Source: Flavobacteria bacterium MS024-3C (GTDB lineage: Bacteria > Bacteroidota > Bacteroidia > Flavobacteriales > Flavobacteriaceae). Taken from it: a DNA stretch of 64,000 bases. The notes beneath the pieces are model-generated. The model was not told the origin of the DNA, made no database searches, and saw only the letters and a list, made by a program, of their open reading frames with translations. Of the stretch, positions 43,940 to 53,356 are shown piece by piece. The first letter of the stretch is position 1. Each line of letters opens with the position of its first letter. A program made the position numbers and the translations under genes. The DNA lies in assembly GCA_000173115.1 (NCBI GenBank), contig ABVW01000003.1, positions 1 through 64,000 of the forward strand, given 5' to 3'.

Positions 43940-46159
43940 TTACAAGCCGTATCTCAATCCTATATTAATTCCGAAAGGGTGCCCAGGTCTTAATCCGTGT
44001 GGTAATCTAGAAACCGCATAAGTACTATTTAAGGCATTGACCAAGTTGGTTTGAATCCTCAAACGATGGTTCACTTGAAAATTTACACTAGCATCTAATA
44101 TTGTATTGGCTTTAACACTATTTAAAGGATCTAAATCACCTTGACCAGCAATGGTTCTTACAGCACCCATATGCCTAAGTTGGGTGTTGAATTGCCATTT
44201 TTTTATTTCGTACCCAAGGCTTAAATGCCATTGATTTCTTGCAATGTATGGCATTTCATCTCCAATATTTACGTCACCCCATAAACCACTACTCGCGTTA
44301 AAGCTATTTTGAAATTCAGTGTCTGTGAAAGTATATCCAAATGTTAGCGGAAGGCTAGATTGGTTGTTGAAGCGAACTAAATCTAAATTAATAAGAAATT
44401 CAATTCCTTGAACCAATACTTCTCCAGCATTAAACAGGTCGAGATTTCCTGTACCTCCACTTGCTGCAAAATCACTCCCTAGTAGGTTGCTGTAATCATT
44501 TCTGTATCCTATGAGTTCTGCATTAATACCAGCATAGCTAAATCTAGCCCCCAGTTCCGTATTAATACTTTCTTCTGCTTTCTGACCTTCAATAGATCCA
44601 GGAGGGGCAAATCCCTTGTGTACTCCACCAAAAATTGAAACCTGATCTAGTTTGTAGTTAAAACCAACACCGGGAATCCAGACCCCCAAACTATTGGATC
44701 TTTCTGAAAGATCTGATCCGTTTCTTTGCGTATCATTTTTTCCATAGTCTGTCCTAGAAAGCGTCATGTTCTCATACCTCACTCCGGGGGTAAGGGTCAG
44801 GTTTTTATAGGTGTATTTGTAAAATGCATAGGCAGCAAAAGCATTGGCGTCACTCACTCTATTTGCGTCTGTACCTCGTGTGCCGGTCTTGGCTAAAACC
44901 ATTGTGCCTTTTTCCATACTATAGTCATTGAGCCATTGAAACCTGTCTTCTTGATCTTCATGGAGTCTTACGCCAATTTCGAGATCGTGGTAGGCTTGTT
45001 CTCCATCCCAATGAACGTCTAATTTAGTTTGAACACCCCTCGACAAATAGGACCTATTATTTGCTTTTATAAATAAATCAGCTTCTTTAGAGTCTTGAGC
45101 GCCAATAATTCGCTCATATGCTTCAGGATATTCAGAAGGATTGGTTAAAATATCCGTAAGGGACATTTTATTATTATCAATCTCAAGGTAGTCTAATTTA
45201 TACCAGTTTCTGGCAAACTCATTTTGGTATGCAGTGGTAGTCAGCGATAAATAATCAGAAAATTTGAGGGTGTGGGTAAGCATATATTGCCTGTGTAGGG
45301 TATTCATTTGGTCTTTTTCAGAGGCAGTATAACGCTGAAAAGCGTCTTTTGAAAAATCTTCCTCAGTTAATCCTAAGTAAGTTTCATTGGAAGTTTCATC
45401 CGAGTATTGGTATTTGAATTCTAAGGATTGATTTACGTTAAATAAAACGTCACTGTATTTAATTTTACCTACAAAATCTTGTTTGTCAAAACCAGTATTT
45501 CCGCCATTAGGCAGTGTTTTAAATCCATCAGAGTCATATCTGGTGTAGTCTGCCAAGTACCCCCATTTTCCTTTAGTGGCGCCATGACTTAAATTAAATA
45601 GGGAAGAATTAAAAGCACCGTATTGCGCTAAAAGTTGGGTGCTATTGTCTTGAGGAATGACTTTAGATACTAAGTTTATAGCACCTCCAGTAGTATAAGG
45701 ACCGTATTGTATTTGGCTGCTGCCTTTGAGAATTTCCACTGCTTGCATTCGGGCAATGGTTGGGAAATAATAGGCTGCAGAAGCACTATAAGGTGCGGGA
45801 GCAATTAATACCCCGTCTTCCATTAGCGTAATTTTTGCGGAACGTTCAGGAGAAGTACCCCTCAAACTAATATTAGGTCTTAATCCCATACCATCTTCTT
45901 CATAAATAGAAACACCAGGTACAGATCTCAGGGTCCTATTGATGTCTGTTATATTAAATTTTTGCAATTCTTCTTGGTCCATATAATATGCGGCACCAGT
46001 TCTATTTTTAGCCCTAAACTTACTTCCAAATAATTGGTGCGCAGACACCACAACTTCTGAGAGTACCTGAGTACTGTCCTTTTTCGCGGTTTCATTTTCC
46101 TGTCCTAGAGAGATGTTAGATACTAGTAAAGTGAGTGAAAATGCAAATAACTTATTCAT
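43940..46159 (-). CDS. TonB-dependent outer-membrane receptor (FecA-like)
   Basis: 739 residues. Signal peptide ending NISLGQ, plug domain about 30-155 (LSEVVVSAHQ as TonB box region, VPGVSIYEEDGMG, RPNISLRGTSPERSAKI, EILKGSSQIQYGPYTTGGAINLVS) and a 22-strand barrel ending FGINIGLRYGL. No N-terminal carboxypeptidase-like domain and no SusD partner, so it fits siderophore or iron-complex uptake better than glycan uptake. The promoter region carries two CTTATTTAGA elements. Confidence 0.88.
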   Translation of the reverse strand: MNKLFAFSLTLLVSNISLGQENETAKKDSTQVLSEVVVSAHQLFGSKFRAKNRTGAAYYMDQEELQKFNITDINRTLRSVPGVSIYEEDGMGLRPNISLRGTSPERSAKITLMEDGVLIAPAPYSASAAYYFPTIARMQAVEILKGSSQIQYGPYTTGGAINLVSKVIPQDNSTQLLAQYGAFNSSLFNLSHGATKGKWGYLADYTRYDSDGFKTLPNGGNTGFDKQDFVGKIKYSDVLFNVNQSLEFKYQYSDETSNETYLGLTEEDFSKDAFQRYTASEKDQMNTLHRQYMLTHTLKFSDYLSLTTTAYQNEFARNWYKLDYLEIDNNKMSLTDILTNPSEYPEAYERIIGAQDSKEADLFIKANNRSYLSRGVQTKLDVHWDGEQAYHDLEIGVRLHEDQEDRFQWLNDYSMEKGTMVLAKTGTRGTDANRVSDANAFAAYAFYKYTYKNLTLTPGVRYENMTLSRTDYGKNDTQRNGSDLSERSNSLGVWIPGVGFNYKLDQVSIFGGVHKGFAPPGSIEGQKAEESINTELGARFSYAGINAELIGYRNDYSNLLGSDFAASGGTGNLDLFNAGEVLVQGIEFLINLDLVRFNNQSSLPLTFGYTFTDTEFQNSFNASSGLWGDVNIGDEMPYIARNQWHLSLGYEIKKWQFNTQLRHMGAVRTIAGQGDLDPLNSVKANTILDASVNFQVNHRLRIQTNLVNALNSTYAVSRLPHGLRPGHPFGINIGLRYGL

Positions 46160-46164
46160 TTGTT

Positions 46165-46241
46165 CTTATTTAGACTTATTAAAAATAACATTGCAAATAT
46201 AATACTGAAATTTAAATTCACAAAGCTTATTTAGAATAAAT
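46165..46241 (-). promoter_or_regulatory. Promoter and paired candidate operators of the TonB receptor
   Basis: On the minus strand: -33 TTTG (46221-46224), a 19-base spacer and -7 TATATTTG (46194-46201). CTTATTTAGA occurs at 46165-46174 and again at 46226-46235; the latter is part of the palindrome ATTTA-GAA-TAAAT (46229-46241). The elements flank the promoter on both sides, which is what a repressor such as Fur or a similar factor would need. Confidence 0.6.
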
Positions 46242-46361
46242 AAAAATAAAATAATGTTAAAACTCTACCGATTCAAGCTATTTATGGCCTCCTTTTTTAT
46301 AAAGGATTTACGGACAGCTTTTTAAATCCAAACAAAGCATCGTTTTTTCGAATAAATACGG

Positions 46362-46391
46362 TATATTTGCACGCAATTAAACTTTAATTGC
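46362..46391 (+). promoter_or_regulatory. guaB -7 box and leader palindrome
   Basis: TATATTTG (46362-46369) is the -7 box; GCAATTAA (46373-46380) and TTAATTGC (46384-46391) form a perfect 8-base inverted repeat ending one base before the ATG at 46393. Transcription would start inside or next to it. Confidence 0.55.
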
Positions 46392-46392
46392 T

Positions 46393-47865
46393 ATGCAAGC
46401 ACATCTTGACAAAATTGTAGGAGAAGGTCTCACTTATGACGACGTACTCTTAATCCCAGCCTTTTCAGAAGTACTTCCAAGAGAAGTTAATATTCAAGCG
46501 AAGTTTACAAGAAACATTACGATCAATGTTCCTATTGTATCTGCTGCTATGGATACTGTAACCGAATCTCGTATGGCTATTGCCATGGCTCGTGAAGGAG
46601 GAATAGGGGTGCTGCATAAAAACATGTCTATTGAAGCGCAGGCTTTGAAGGTTAGAAAAGTAAAGCGTGCAGAGAGTGGAATGATTATAGATCCTGTGAC
46701 TTTACCATTAACCGCTACGGTAAAAGATGCTAAAGACAATATGAGAGAGTTTAGTATTGGAGGGATTCCAATTGTAGACAAGGACCATAAACTTTTAGGC
46801 ATTGTGACCAATAGAGACTTACGTTTTGAGAAAAATAATGCCAGGCCTATTTCAGAGGTCATGACCTCTGGTGAATTAGTGACTGTAGCAGAAGGTACCT
46901 CTCTGGCTCAGGCAGAAGATATTTTACAGCAAAATAAAATAGAAAAATTGCCTGTCATTAATAAAGACAATAAGTTAGTAGGGCTAATCACATTCCGTGA
47001 TATAACCAAGCTTACTCAAAAACCTATTGCCAATAAGGATTCGTATGGTAGACTCAGGGTTGCAGCGGCACTTGGTGTAACTGCAGACGCGGTAGATCGT
47101 GCAGCAGCACTGGTCAAGGCAGGAGTAGACGCAGTTGTTATAGACACAGCTCATGGACACACCCAAGGCGTGGTAAATGTACTTAAGGCGGTAAAAGCCT
47201 CATTCCCAAATTTGGAGGTTATTGTAGGTAATATAGCTACTGGAGAAGCGGCTAAATTTTTAGTAGCAGCTGGTGCAGACGCAGTTAAAGTGGGTATAGG
47301 ACCTGGATCAATATGTACTACAAGGGTAGTGGCAGGGGTTGGTTTTCCGCAATTCTCAGCAGTTTTAGAAGTAGCTGCTGCTATAAAAGGCAGTGGCGTT
47401 CCAGTGATAGCAGATGGTGGAATTAGATATACAGGAGACATTCCTAAGGCAATAGCAGCTGGCGCAGATACTGTGATGTTAGGCTCTTTGCTTGCTGGGA
47501 CTAAGGAATCTCCAGGAGAAACAATCATTTATGAGGGTAGAAAATTCAAGTCTTACCGTGGAATGGGCTCTGTAGAAGCCATGAAACAAGGGAGTAAAGA
47601 CAGGTATTTTCAAGATGTAGAAGACGACATTAAGAAACTGGTTCCTGAGGGGATTGTAGGAAGAGTACCTTATAAAGGAGAACTTTTTGAGAGCATCCAC
47701 CAATTTGTTGGTGGGCTTAGAGCAGGAATGGGTTATTGCGGTGCAAAGGATATTGAAAGCCTTAAAGCGCACGCTAAGTTTGTTAAAATTACTGCTAGTG
47801 GTATAAATGAAAGCCATCCTCACGATGTGACCATTACTAAAGAATCCCCAAATTACAGCAGGTAG
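46393..47865 (+). CDS. guaB: Inosine-5'-monophosphate dehydrogenase
   Basis: 490 residues. TIM barrel split by two CBS domains (about 93-205). Catalytic Cys308 in [11 protein letters not shown]; finger/flap region [12 protein letters not shown] and GRVPYKGE. Converts IMP to XMP with NAD, the committed step to GMP. Monocistronic, ended by a strong terminator. Confidence 0.96.
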   Translation: MQAHLDKIVGEGLTYDDVLLIPAFSEVLPREVNIQAKFTRNITINVPIVSAAMDTVTESRMAIAMAREGGIGVLHKNMSIEAQALKVRKVKRAESGMIIDPVTLPLTATVKDAKDNMREFSIGGIPIVDKDHKLLGIVTNRDLRFEKNNARPISEVMTSGELVTVAEGTSLAQAEDILQQNKIEKLPVINKDNKLVGLITFRDITKLTQKPIANKDSYGRLRVAAALGVTADAVDRAAALVKAGVDAVVIDTAHGHTQGVVNVLKAVKASFPNLEVIVGNIATGEAAKFLVAAGADAVKVGIGPGSICTTRVVAGVGFPQFSAVLEVAAAIKGSGVPVIADGGIRYTGDIPKAIAAGADTVMLGSLLAGTKESPGETIIYEGRKFKSYRGMGSVEAMKQGSKDRYFQDVEDDIKKLVPEGIVGRVPYKGELFESIHQFVGGLRAGMGYCGAKDIESLKAHAKFVKITASGINESHPHDVTITKESPNYSR

Positions 47866-47882
47866 GTTTCAATATATTTAAT

Positions 47883-47912
47883 AAAAAAAGCGCCACTAAG
47901 GCGCTTTTTTTT
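47883..47912. terminator. Bidirectional terminator of guaB and the thioredoxin gene
   Basis: AAAAAAAGCGCC (47883-47894) and GGCGCTTTTTTTT (47900-47912) around ACTAA; it touches the stop codon of the convergent thioredoxin-like gene. Confidence 0.9.
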
Positions 47913-48447
47913 ATTTAGAATATTCTTCCCATTTGGTGGTTTTATAAATATCATCACCAAAATAAGTGGCTATTTTTAAGAAGGGCTCAGGGGTGAGATA
48001 ACCCGGAACGGGACTTAACATATTCATATTTTCATCTAAATACACCACAGTGGGGTAACTCAATTGCCCTTGAAGTAAGTTAGCAGCCAATTCATGGTAG
48101 CCATTCCTTCCAGAAGCTACAAAAGAAAAAACCTGGTCTCTAAATGCAATGGGTTCTTTTCCTTCTCCATCTAGTTTCACCATATAAAAGTGTTGTTTCA
48201 TATAGGCGGCTACTTCTGGATCTTGAAAAGTATTTTCATCCATTTTTTTGCACCACCCACACCAATCGGTATAAACATCTATAAAAATTTTTTTAGAATT
48301 GCCTTCTTGCGCTTGAAGCGCAACGGCTTCTTCAAAACCCAACCAATTGATTGGATTGTTTTCTTGTGCAAATACGCTTTGTGCACTTCCTAAAATGATT
48401 AGGAGGCCTATTATTTTATTTGAAAATTTAACTAGAAATTTAAACAT
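47911..48447 (-). CDS. Secreted thioredoxin-fold protein
   Basis: 178 residues. Signal peptide ending SAQSVFAQ, then a thioredoxin fold with redox pair CGWCKK in FIDVYTDWCGWCKKMDENTF; cis-Pro region LSYPTVVYLDENM. Likely a periplasmic thiol-disulfide protein or DsbD-C-like reductase. Partner unknown. Confidence 0.87.
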   Translation of the reverse strand: MFKFLVKFSNKIIGLLIILGSAQSVFAQENNPINWLGFEEAVALQAQEGNSKKIFIDVYTDWCGWCKKMDENTFQDPEVAAYMKQHFYMVKLDGEGKEPIAFRDQVFSFVASGRNGYHELAANLLQGQLSYPTVVYLDENMNMLSPVPGYLTPEPFLKIATYFGDDIYKTTKWEEYSK

Positions 48448-48535
48448 GAATAAAAGTAGCTAATTTTTCAAATATATTTCACTTAAACCAACCAAAGACT
48501 GAAGTGAAACCAATAGGGAGTTTAAAAAAGCGCTA

Positions 48536-49780
48536 TTAATTAGGTTGCAATACCTCATTGACCTTTTGTGAGAATAAGTCTTTTACGTCAATTTGGTTTC
48601 GCATAATATCTTCCATGGTTTCTGCTGCTCTAATTAGATGCGCCTCACCCATATACCATAAAACTTCTGCAGGTCTAAATCTAGAGTTGTAGTTGCTCGC
48701 CATGGTAAAACAATAGGCCCCTGCGTTTTTGAAGCAAAGGATATCTCCTTCCGTAATTTCAGCAATTTTGCGATTGGTTGCGAAGGTGTCTGTTTCACAG
48801 ATATAGCCTACCACAGAATAGAAACGCTCTCTGCCGCTTGGATTAGATATATTATTAATGCCATGGGTGGATCCATACAGCATTGGTCTGATTAGGTGGT
48901 TAAAACCACTGTCAATACTGGCAAATACGGTAGAGGTAGTTTGCTTTACTACATTCACCTTTGCCAAGAAACTACCTGCTTCACTGACAAGAAATTTGCC
49001 TGGTTCAAAAGCCAGGGTGAGTGGCTTACCATATTGCTCACAAAAATCATTGAACCTTTTAGATAGCTTGTCTCCTAATTCTTCAATATTTGTTTCAATA
49101 TCACCCTCTTTGTAAGGTACTTTGAAACCGCTACCAAAATCAATAAAATCTAGGTTTTTAAAATTTTTAGCTGTTTCAAATAAAATTTCTGAAGCGTATA
49201 AAAACACCTCAATATCTAAGATATCACTACCGGTATGCATGTGAATACCATTGATGTTCATTTTAGTGAGTGTTGTTATTCTGAGGATGTGTGGAATTTG
49301 GTGAATACTAATCCCGAATTTTGAATCTATATGTCCTACTGAAATATTGGCATTGCCTCCAGCCATTACATGTGGATTAATTCGAATACATACAGGGATC
49401 TCTGGATGTTTGCTTCCAAACTGCTCCAAAAGTGAAAGGTTGTCTATGTTAATTCTAACCCCAAGCCCAGCTGCAGTTTCTAATTCTTCTAGTGAGACTC
49501 CGTTAGGGGTGAAAATAATATCAGAAGGTTTAAATCCTGCTTTTAAGCCCAATTGCACTTCTTGAATAGAGACCGTGTCTAAGCCACTACCCAAACTATT
49601 CATAAGTCTTAAAATGCTAATATTAGACAGTGCCTTTGCAGCATAATTAAGTTTTAGTTTTGAAACCCCACTGAATGCAGTAGTCAATCTGTTGTATTGA
49701 CTTTTAATTTTTTCTGCATCATAAACATATACTGGAGCGCCAAATTCTTTTGCTACACCTAATAAATCTTCTTGGGTCAT
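48536..49780 (-). CDS. lysA: Diaminopimelate decarboxylase
   Basis: 414 residues from the ATG at 49780; the frame is open far upstream but that part (starting at 50002) overlaps sucC and its promoter and has no family match. PLP lysine in LNYAAKALSN, HTGSDI, the FGSGFKVPY loop and FEPGKFLVSEAG; the C-terminal substrate site GYICETDTFA has the CESD-like CETD. Last step of lysine synthesis. Divergent from sucC. Confidence 0.92.
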   Translation of the reverse strand: MTQEDLLGVAKEFGAPVYVYDAEKIKSQYNRLTTAFSGVSKLKLNYAAKALSNISILRLMNSLGSGLDTVSIQEVQLGLKAGFKPSDIIFTPNGVSLEELETAAGLGVRINIDNLSLLEQFGSKHPEIPVCIRINPHVMAGGNANISVGHIDSKFGISIHQIPHILRITTLTKMNINGIHMHTGSDILDIEVFLYASEILFETAKNFKNLDFIDFGSGFKVPYKEGDIETNIEELGDKLSKRFNDFCEQYGKPLTLAFEPGKFLVSEAGSFLAKVNVVKQTTSTVFASIDSGFNHLIRPMLYGSTHGINNISNPSGRERFYSVVGYICETDTFATNRKIAEITEGDILCFKNAGAYCFTMASNYNSRFRPAEVLWYMGEAHLIRAAETMEDIMRNQIDVKDLFSQKVNEVLQPN

Positions 49781-49950
49781 ACGGAATATTTTAACCAAAT
49801 GTAGCAATAAGGCATAATATGCGCAATATTTAACCAGCAAAAAAAGCATTTTAAAACATAATGTTATATTCACAACAAATTGAAAAAAAAGATTCTTCAA
49901 TTTATTACATTCTGATGCACCAATTATTAGGCGCTTTGGTGGTTGTTTGC

Positions 49951-49958
49951 TATTTTTG
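49951..49958 (+). promoter_or_regulatory. -7 box of sucC
   Basis: TATTTTTG matches TAnnTTTG, 24 bases before the ATG at 49982. Confidence 0.5.
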
Positions 49959-49981
49959 TATCCGAATTTTAATAGAACACT

Positions 49982-51178
49982 ATGAACCTTCACGAATATC
50001 AAGGAAAAGAGATTTTAGCCAGTTTTGGCGTTCGCATCCAACGTGGGATGGTGGCACAAAACCCAGAAGAAGCAGTAGCAGCTGCAAAGCAACTTACAGA
50101 AGAAACTGGTACCAGTTGGTTTGTAATTAAAGCACAGGTGCACGCAGGTGGACGTGGAAAAGGTGGGGGTGTTAAATTGGCCAAAAATTTAGAAGAGGTA
50201 GCCTCCATTTCTGATGCAATTATTGGAATGGATTTGGTTACGCCTCAAACTTCTGCAGCTGGTAAAAGAGTGCACCAAGTTTTGGTAGCTGAAGATGTTT
50301 ACTATCCTGGAGAGAGTGAGACGTCTGAATTTTATATGTCTGTTTTGTTAGACAGGGCTTCTGGTAGAAATATGATCATGTATTCTACAGAAGGTGGAAT
50401 GGATATTGAAGAGGTTGCGGAGCATACCCCTCATTTAATTTTCACAGAAACGATAAGTCCTGCGGTGGGTATTATGCCATTCCAAGCAAGAAAAATCGCG
50501 TTTAATTTAGGTCTTTCAGGAAATGCATTCAAAGAAATGACAAAATTTGTAATGTCTTTATACAAAGCTTACGAGGAGTCAGATGCTAGTTTGTTTGAAA
50601 TAAACCCAGTTTTAAAAACATCTGATGATAAAATATTGGCGGTAGATGCTAAAGTTTCTATAGATGACAATGCCTTATACAGAAGAAAGGTATATGCAGA
50701 TATGAGAGACCTTAGAGAGGAAAACGCTATTGAAGTAGAAGCCAACGCTGTTGGATTAAACTATGTAGATTTAGATGGTAATGTGGGTTGTATGGTAAAC
50801 GGAGCTGGTCTGGCTATGGCTACCATGGATCTCATTAAAATGGCCGGTGGAGAACCAGCTAACTTTTTAGATGTTGGAGGTACTGCAGACGCAAAACGTG
50901 TAGAAGAGGCTTTCAGAATTATCCTAAAAGACCCTAATGTGAAAGCAATCTTAATTAACATCTTTGGTGGTATTGTTCGTTGCGACAGGGTAGCACAAGG
51001 TGTTGTAGACGCTTATAAGAATATGGGAGACGCTATAAAAGTGCCTATCATTGTTCGTTTGCAAGGGACTAATGCTGAATTGGCCAAAGAGATTTTAGAC
51101 AACTCTGGATTGGCAGTTAAATCTGCTGTTCAATTCCAAGAGGCCGCAGATAAAGTAAAAGAAGTATTGGCCTTATAA
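49982..51178 (+). CDS. sucC: Succinate-CoA ligase, beta subunit
   Basis: 398 residues. ATP-grasp start [17 protein letters not shown], nucleotide site [25 protein letters not shown], and the CoA-ligase domain [41 protein letters not shown] cycle, substrate-level phosphorylation. sucD is not next to it in this window. Confidence 0.96.
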   Translation: MNLHEYQGKEILASFGVRIQRGMVAQNPEEAVAAAKQLTEETGTSWFVIKAQVHAGGRGKGGGVKLAKNLEEVASISDAIIGMDLVTPQTSAAGKRVHQVLVAEDVYYPGESETSEFYMSVLLDRASGRNMIMYSTEGGMDIEEVAEHTPHLIFTETISPAVGIMPFQARKIAFNLGLSGNAFKEMTKFVMSLYKAYEESDASLFEINPVLKTSDDKILAVDAKVSIDDNALYRRKVYADMRDLREENAIEVEANAVGLNYVDLDGNVGCMVNGAGLAMATMDLIKMAGGEPANFLDVGGTADAKRVEEAFRIILKDPNVKAILINIFGGIVRCDRVAQGVVDAYKNMGDAIKVPIIVRLQGTNAELAKEILDNSGLAVKSAVQFQEAADKVKEVLAL

Positions 51179-51193
51179 CTAATCCTATCTTAT

Positions 51194-51232
51194 TAAAAAA
51201 AAAATCCTGAGTCATGACTCAGGATTTTTTTT
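51194..51232. terminator. sucC terminator overlapping the end of the DUF1456 gene
   Basis: A perfect 20-base palindrome, TCCTGAGTCA then TGACTCAGGA (51205-51224), with A and T runs on both sides. The last codon and the TGA stop of the convergent gene (51219-51221) are inside the right arm. Confidence 0.88.
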
Positions 51233-51689
51233 TGTTTTTATAGGCCACAAAACTCAAATCTGGTGGGCTTTTTGGCCCTTTTTTGAATGATTTTTTTGGC
51301 CCGTCCTTAAAGCTTGCTTTTTTCTTGTAGGTTGTTTGGTCCAATCTATTCTTAGGAGGGGTGTTTTTTAAAGAAACATTATCTATTTTTTGTTGCGTTG
51401 TTGCATTGGCCGTTTTGGCTTTGGCCATAACAGGTTTGTGTATTAATGCGTCTGCAGGTTTTTTAGGCGCTTCCTTAGTTCCTCTTGTGTATATAATTAA
51501 ACCATTTAAAAAATTTCTCAATATCTGGTCACCACATTCCATATACTTAGGGTGGTCTTCAGTTCTAAAAAAAGCGCCTAATTCGCTGGTACTTATTTTG
51601 AAATCTACCAAACTCATGATGGCTTCAATATCTGTGTCTCTGAGCATGAGCGCTACACGTAATTTTTTTAAAATATCATTATTAGTCAT
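51219..51689 (-). CDS. DUF1456 (YehS-like) protein with basic tail
   Basis: 156 residues from MTNNDILKKLRVAL (the ATG at 51689; another in-frame start lies 13 codons upstream). One DUF1456 unit is visible, about 1-75 (MLRDTDIEAIMSLVDFKIS, FFRTEDHPKYMECGDQILRN), where E. coli YehS has two. The rest is a low-complexity tail rich in Lys, Pro, Thr and Ala (KKKASFKDGPKKSFKKGPKS), which suggests nucleic-acid or ribosome contact. Function unknown. Confidence 0.8.
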   Translation of the reverse strand: MTNNDILKKLRVALMLRDTDIEAIMSLVDFKISTSELGAFFRTEDHPKYMECGDQILRNFLNGLIIYTRGTKEAPKKPADALIHKPVMAKAKTANATTQQKIDNVSLKNTPPKNRLDQTTYKKKASFKDGPKKSFKKGPKSPPDLSFVAYKNKKKS

Positions 51690-51753
51690 AAAATTGATCT
51701 TAAATGGACCTTTGAAATAAGGATTCAAAGACTTTGCAAAGGTAAGTAATATA

Positions 51754-53271
51754 TTAGGACCCTTCTATACCCGTATTTAGAATAGACAAACAAGTCATAA
51801 TGCCTTCTAAATAGTTCCCAATTTTAATATTTTCATTGGGACTGTGGATGTTGTTATCTGGATTGGGAATTCTAATGGATACTGCAGGAATATTAAGGGT
51901 GCTAATAAATGGCGCAATAGGTTGTGATCCTCCGGTAGTGCGCATGAGAATAAATTCATCTCCAAAAATTTTCTTCATGGATGTAGATAATAGGTCTGCT
52001 ATAGGACTATCCATTGGTGTCCTAAAAGGTTTTGATCCAAGCTTATAAGTAAAATTAGCTAGTTTGGGGTATAAGGCTCTTTGTTGATCGGTGGGTAGAC
52101 TGTCTACTAGGAAATAACCTTCCTCTTGAATGCGCTTTTTTAGTGATTCCATCAGGGTTTTACCGTCAGATTCAGGAACGAGTCTCATGTCTATTTCTAC
52201 AATGACCTCAGCGGGAATAATAGTTCTCACTTGTGCTCCAACCCATGCCGCTTTAATCCCTCTGATATTTAGACTCGGATATTGAAGTGCCTCCTGGTAG
52301 CCCGCACCAATAGCATCTCGTTTAGAAATGCCCAGCCTTTTATTGGTTGCTATTTCATTTTCTTCAATTGCATTCAAGAATTCTTGGTCTTTTTTAGAGA
52401 TGTCTATACCATCATAAAACCCCTCTAAGGTTACTTTTCCTGAAGCATCTTTTAGTTGACCAATCACTTTGGCAGCATCAAATACAGGGTTTGGTGCATA
52501 ATTCCCATATTGGCCACTGTGTAAAGGTACTTTTGGTCCAAAAACCCGCCATTTTGCCGTCGCAATACCTCTGGCGCCAAAAGTGAGTGTTGGTTTATTG
52601 GAAAGGTGTCTTGCGCCATCCATAATAAATAAATAATCTGCCTGTAACAAATCTTTATTATTAACAACCATTTCTGGGAGGGTTGGAGACCCCACTTCCT
52701 CTTGAAAGTCTAGTAGCACTTTAATGTTGTATTTCAGGGCAATACTTTTTTCATTTAGTATCTGAAATGCACTGATTAATGACATTGCAGGCCCTTTAGA
52801 ATCAGAGGCAGATCTGGCAAAAATATAAGACTCTTTGTCCCACTTTTTTTCTTTTAAATCAGTCAGCTCCCAAGCCCCAAATTTATTTTTTTCTTTGAAG
52901 ACGGCTATATAAGGATTCTCTTGATCCCACTGAGCGGAATCTACCGGTTGGCCGTCTATCTGAAGGTAGAAGAGTACTGTGGGTAAATTTGGCGCTAATT
53001 TTTTCTCTGCTAAAAGCACAGGAATTCCTTGTGAAATTATTTCTGTAACGGTAAATCCCAAATCTTCAAAAGTACTTTTAGACCAATTGAGGTTGTTTTG
53101 AATTTGTATTGGGTCTAGTCCATTGTTTGGAATGGATAAAAAATCACTTAAGTTTTCAACTGCTTTCGCGCTGTAATCTTCGGTCCATTTTTCAATCTTT
53201 TTTTTTGAAATGTCTTGGGCAATACAAAAAGAAGAGGCTATTAAGGACAATAAAAGCAGCTTGATTTTCAT
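51754..53271 (-). CDS. Secreted M20 family metallopeptidase
   Basis: 505 residues from the ATG at 53271. Signal peptide MKIKLLLLSLIASSFCIAQ. M20 zinc site: LQIDGQPVD (replacing the usual HxD with QxD), RSASDSKGPAMS, FQEEVGSP with the general-base Glu and metal ligand, MDGARHL, and the dimerisation lid domain (VRTIIPAEVIVEIDMRLVPE). The first ligand position differs from the canonical His, so its activity is less certain. Dipeptidase or aminopeptidase role inferred. Confidence 0.82.
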   Translation of the reverse strand: MKIKLLLLSLIASSFCIAQDISKKKIEKWTEDYSAKAVENLSDFLSIPNNGLDPIQIQNNLNWSKSTFEDLGFTVTEIISQGIPVLLAEKKLAPNLPTVLFYLQIDGQPVDSAQWDQENPYIAVFKEKNKFGAWELTDLKEKKWDKESYIFARSASDSKGPAMSLISAFQILNEKSIALKYNIKVLLDFQEEVGSPTLPEMVVNNKDLLQADYLFIMDGARHLSNKPTLTFGARGIATAKWRVFGPKVPLHSGQYGNYAPNPVFDAAKVIGQLKDASGKVTLEGFYDGIDISKKDQEFLNAIEENEIATNKRLGISKRDAIGAGYQEALQYPSLNIRGIKAAWVGAQVRTIIPAEVIVEIDMRLVPESDGKTLMESLKKRIQEEGYFLVDSLPTDQQRALYPKLANFTYKLGSKPFRTPMDSPIADLLSTSMKKIFGDEFILMRTTGGSQPIAPFISTLNIPAVSIRIPNPDNNIHSPNENIKIGNYLEGIMTCLSILNTGIEGS

Positions 53272-53356
53272 AGACTTGATGGTTTTGATTGCAATTAAAA
53301 TATTCAAGCAGGAAAACAGGACCCCACTAATTAATAAAAGTAATAAATCTCTTTTA

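Noticed and set aside
49781-50002. 74-residue N-terminal extension of lysA
   Set aside because: It overlaps the sucC start and promoter, has no family similarity, and the family start is at 49780.
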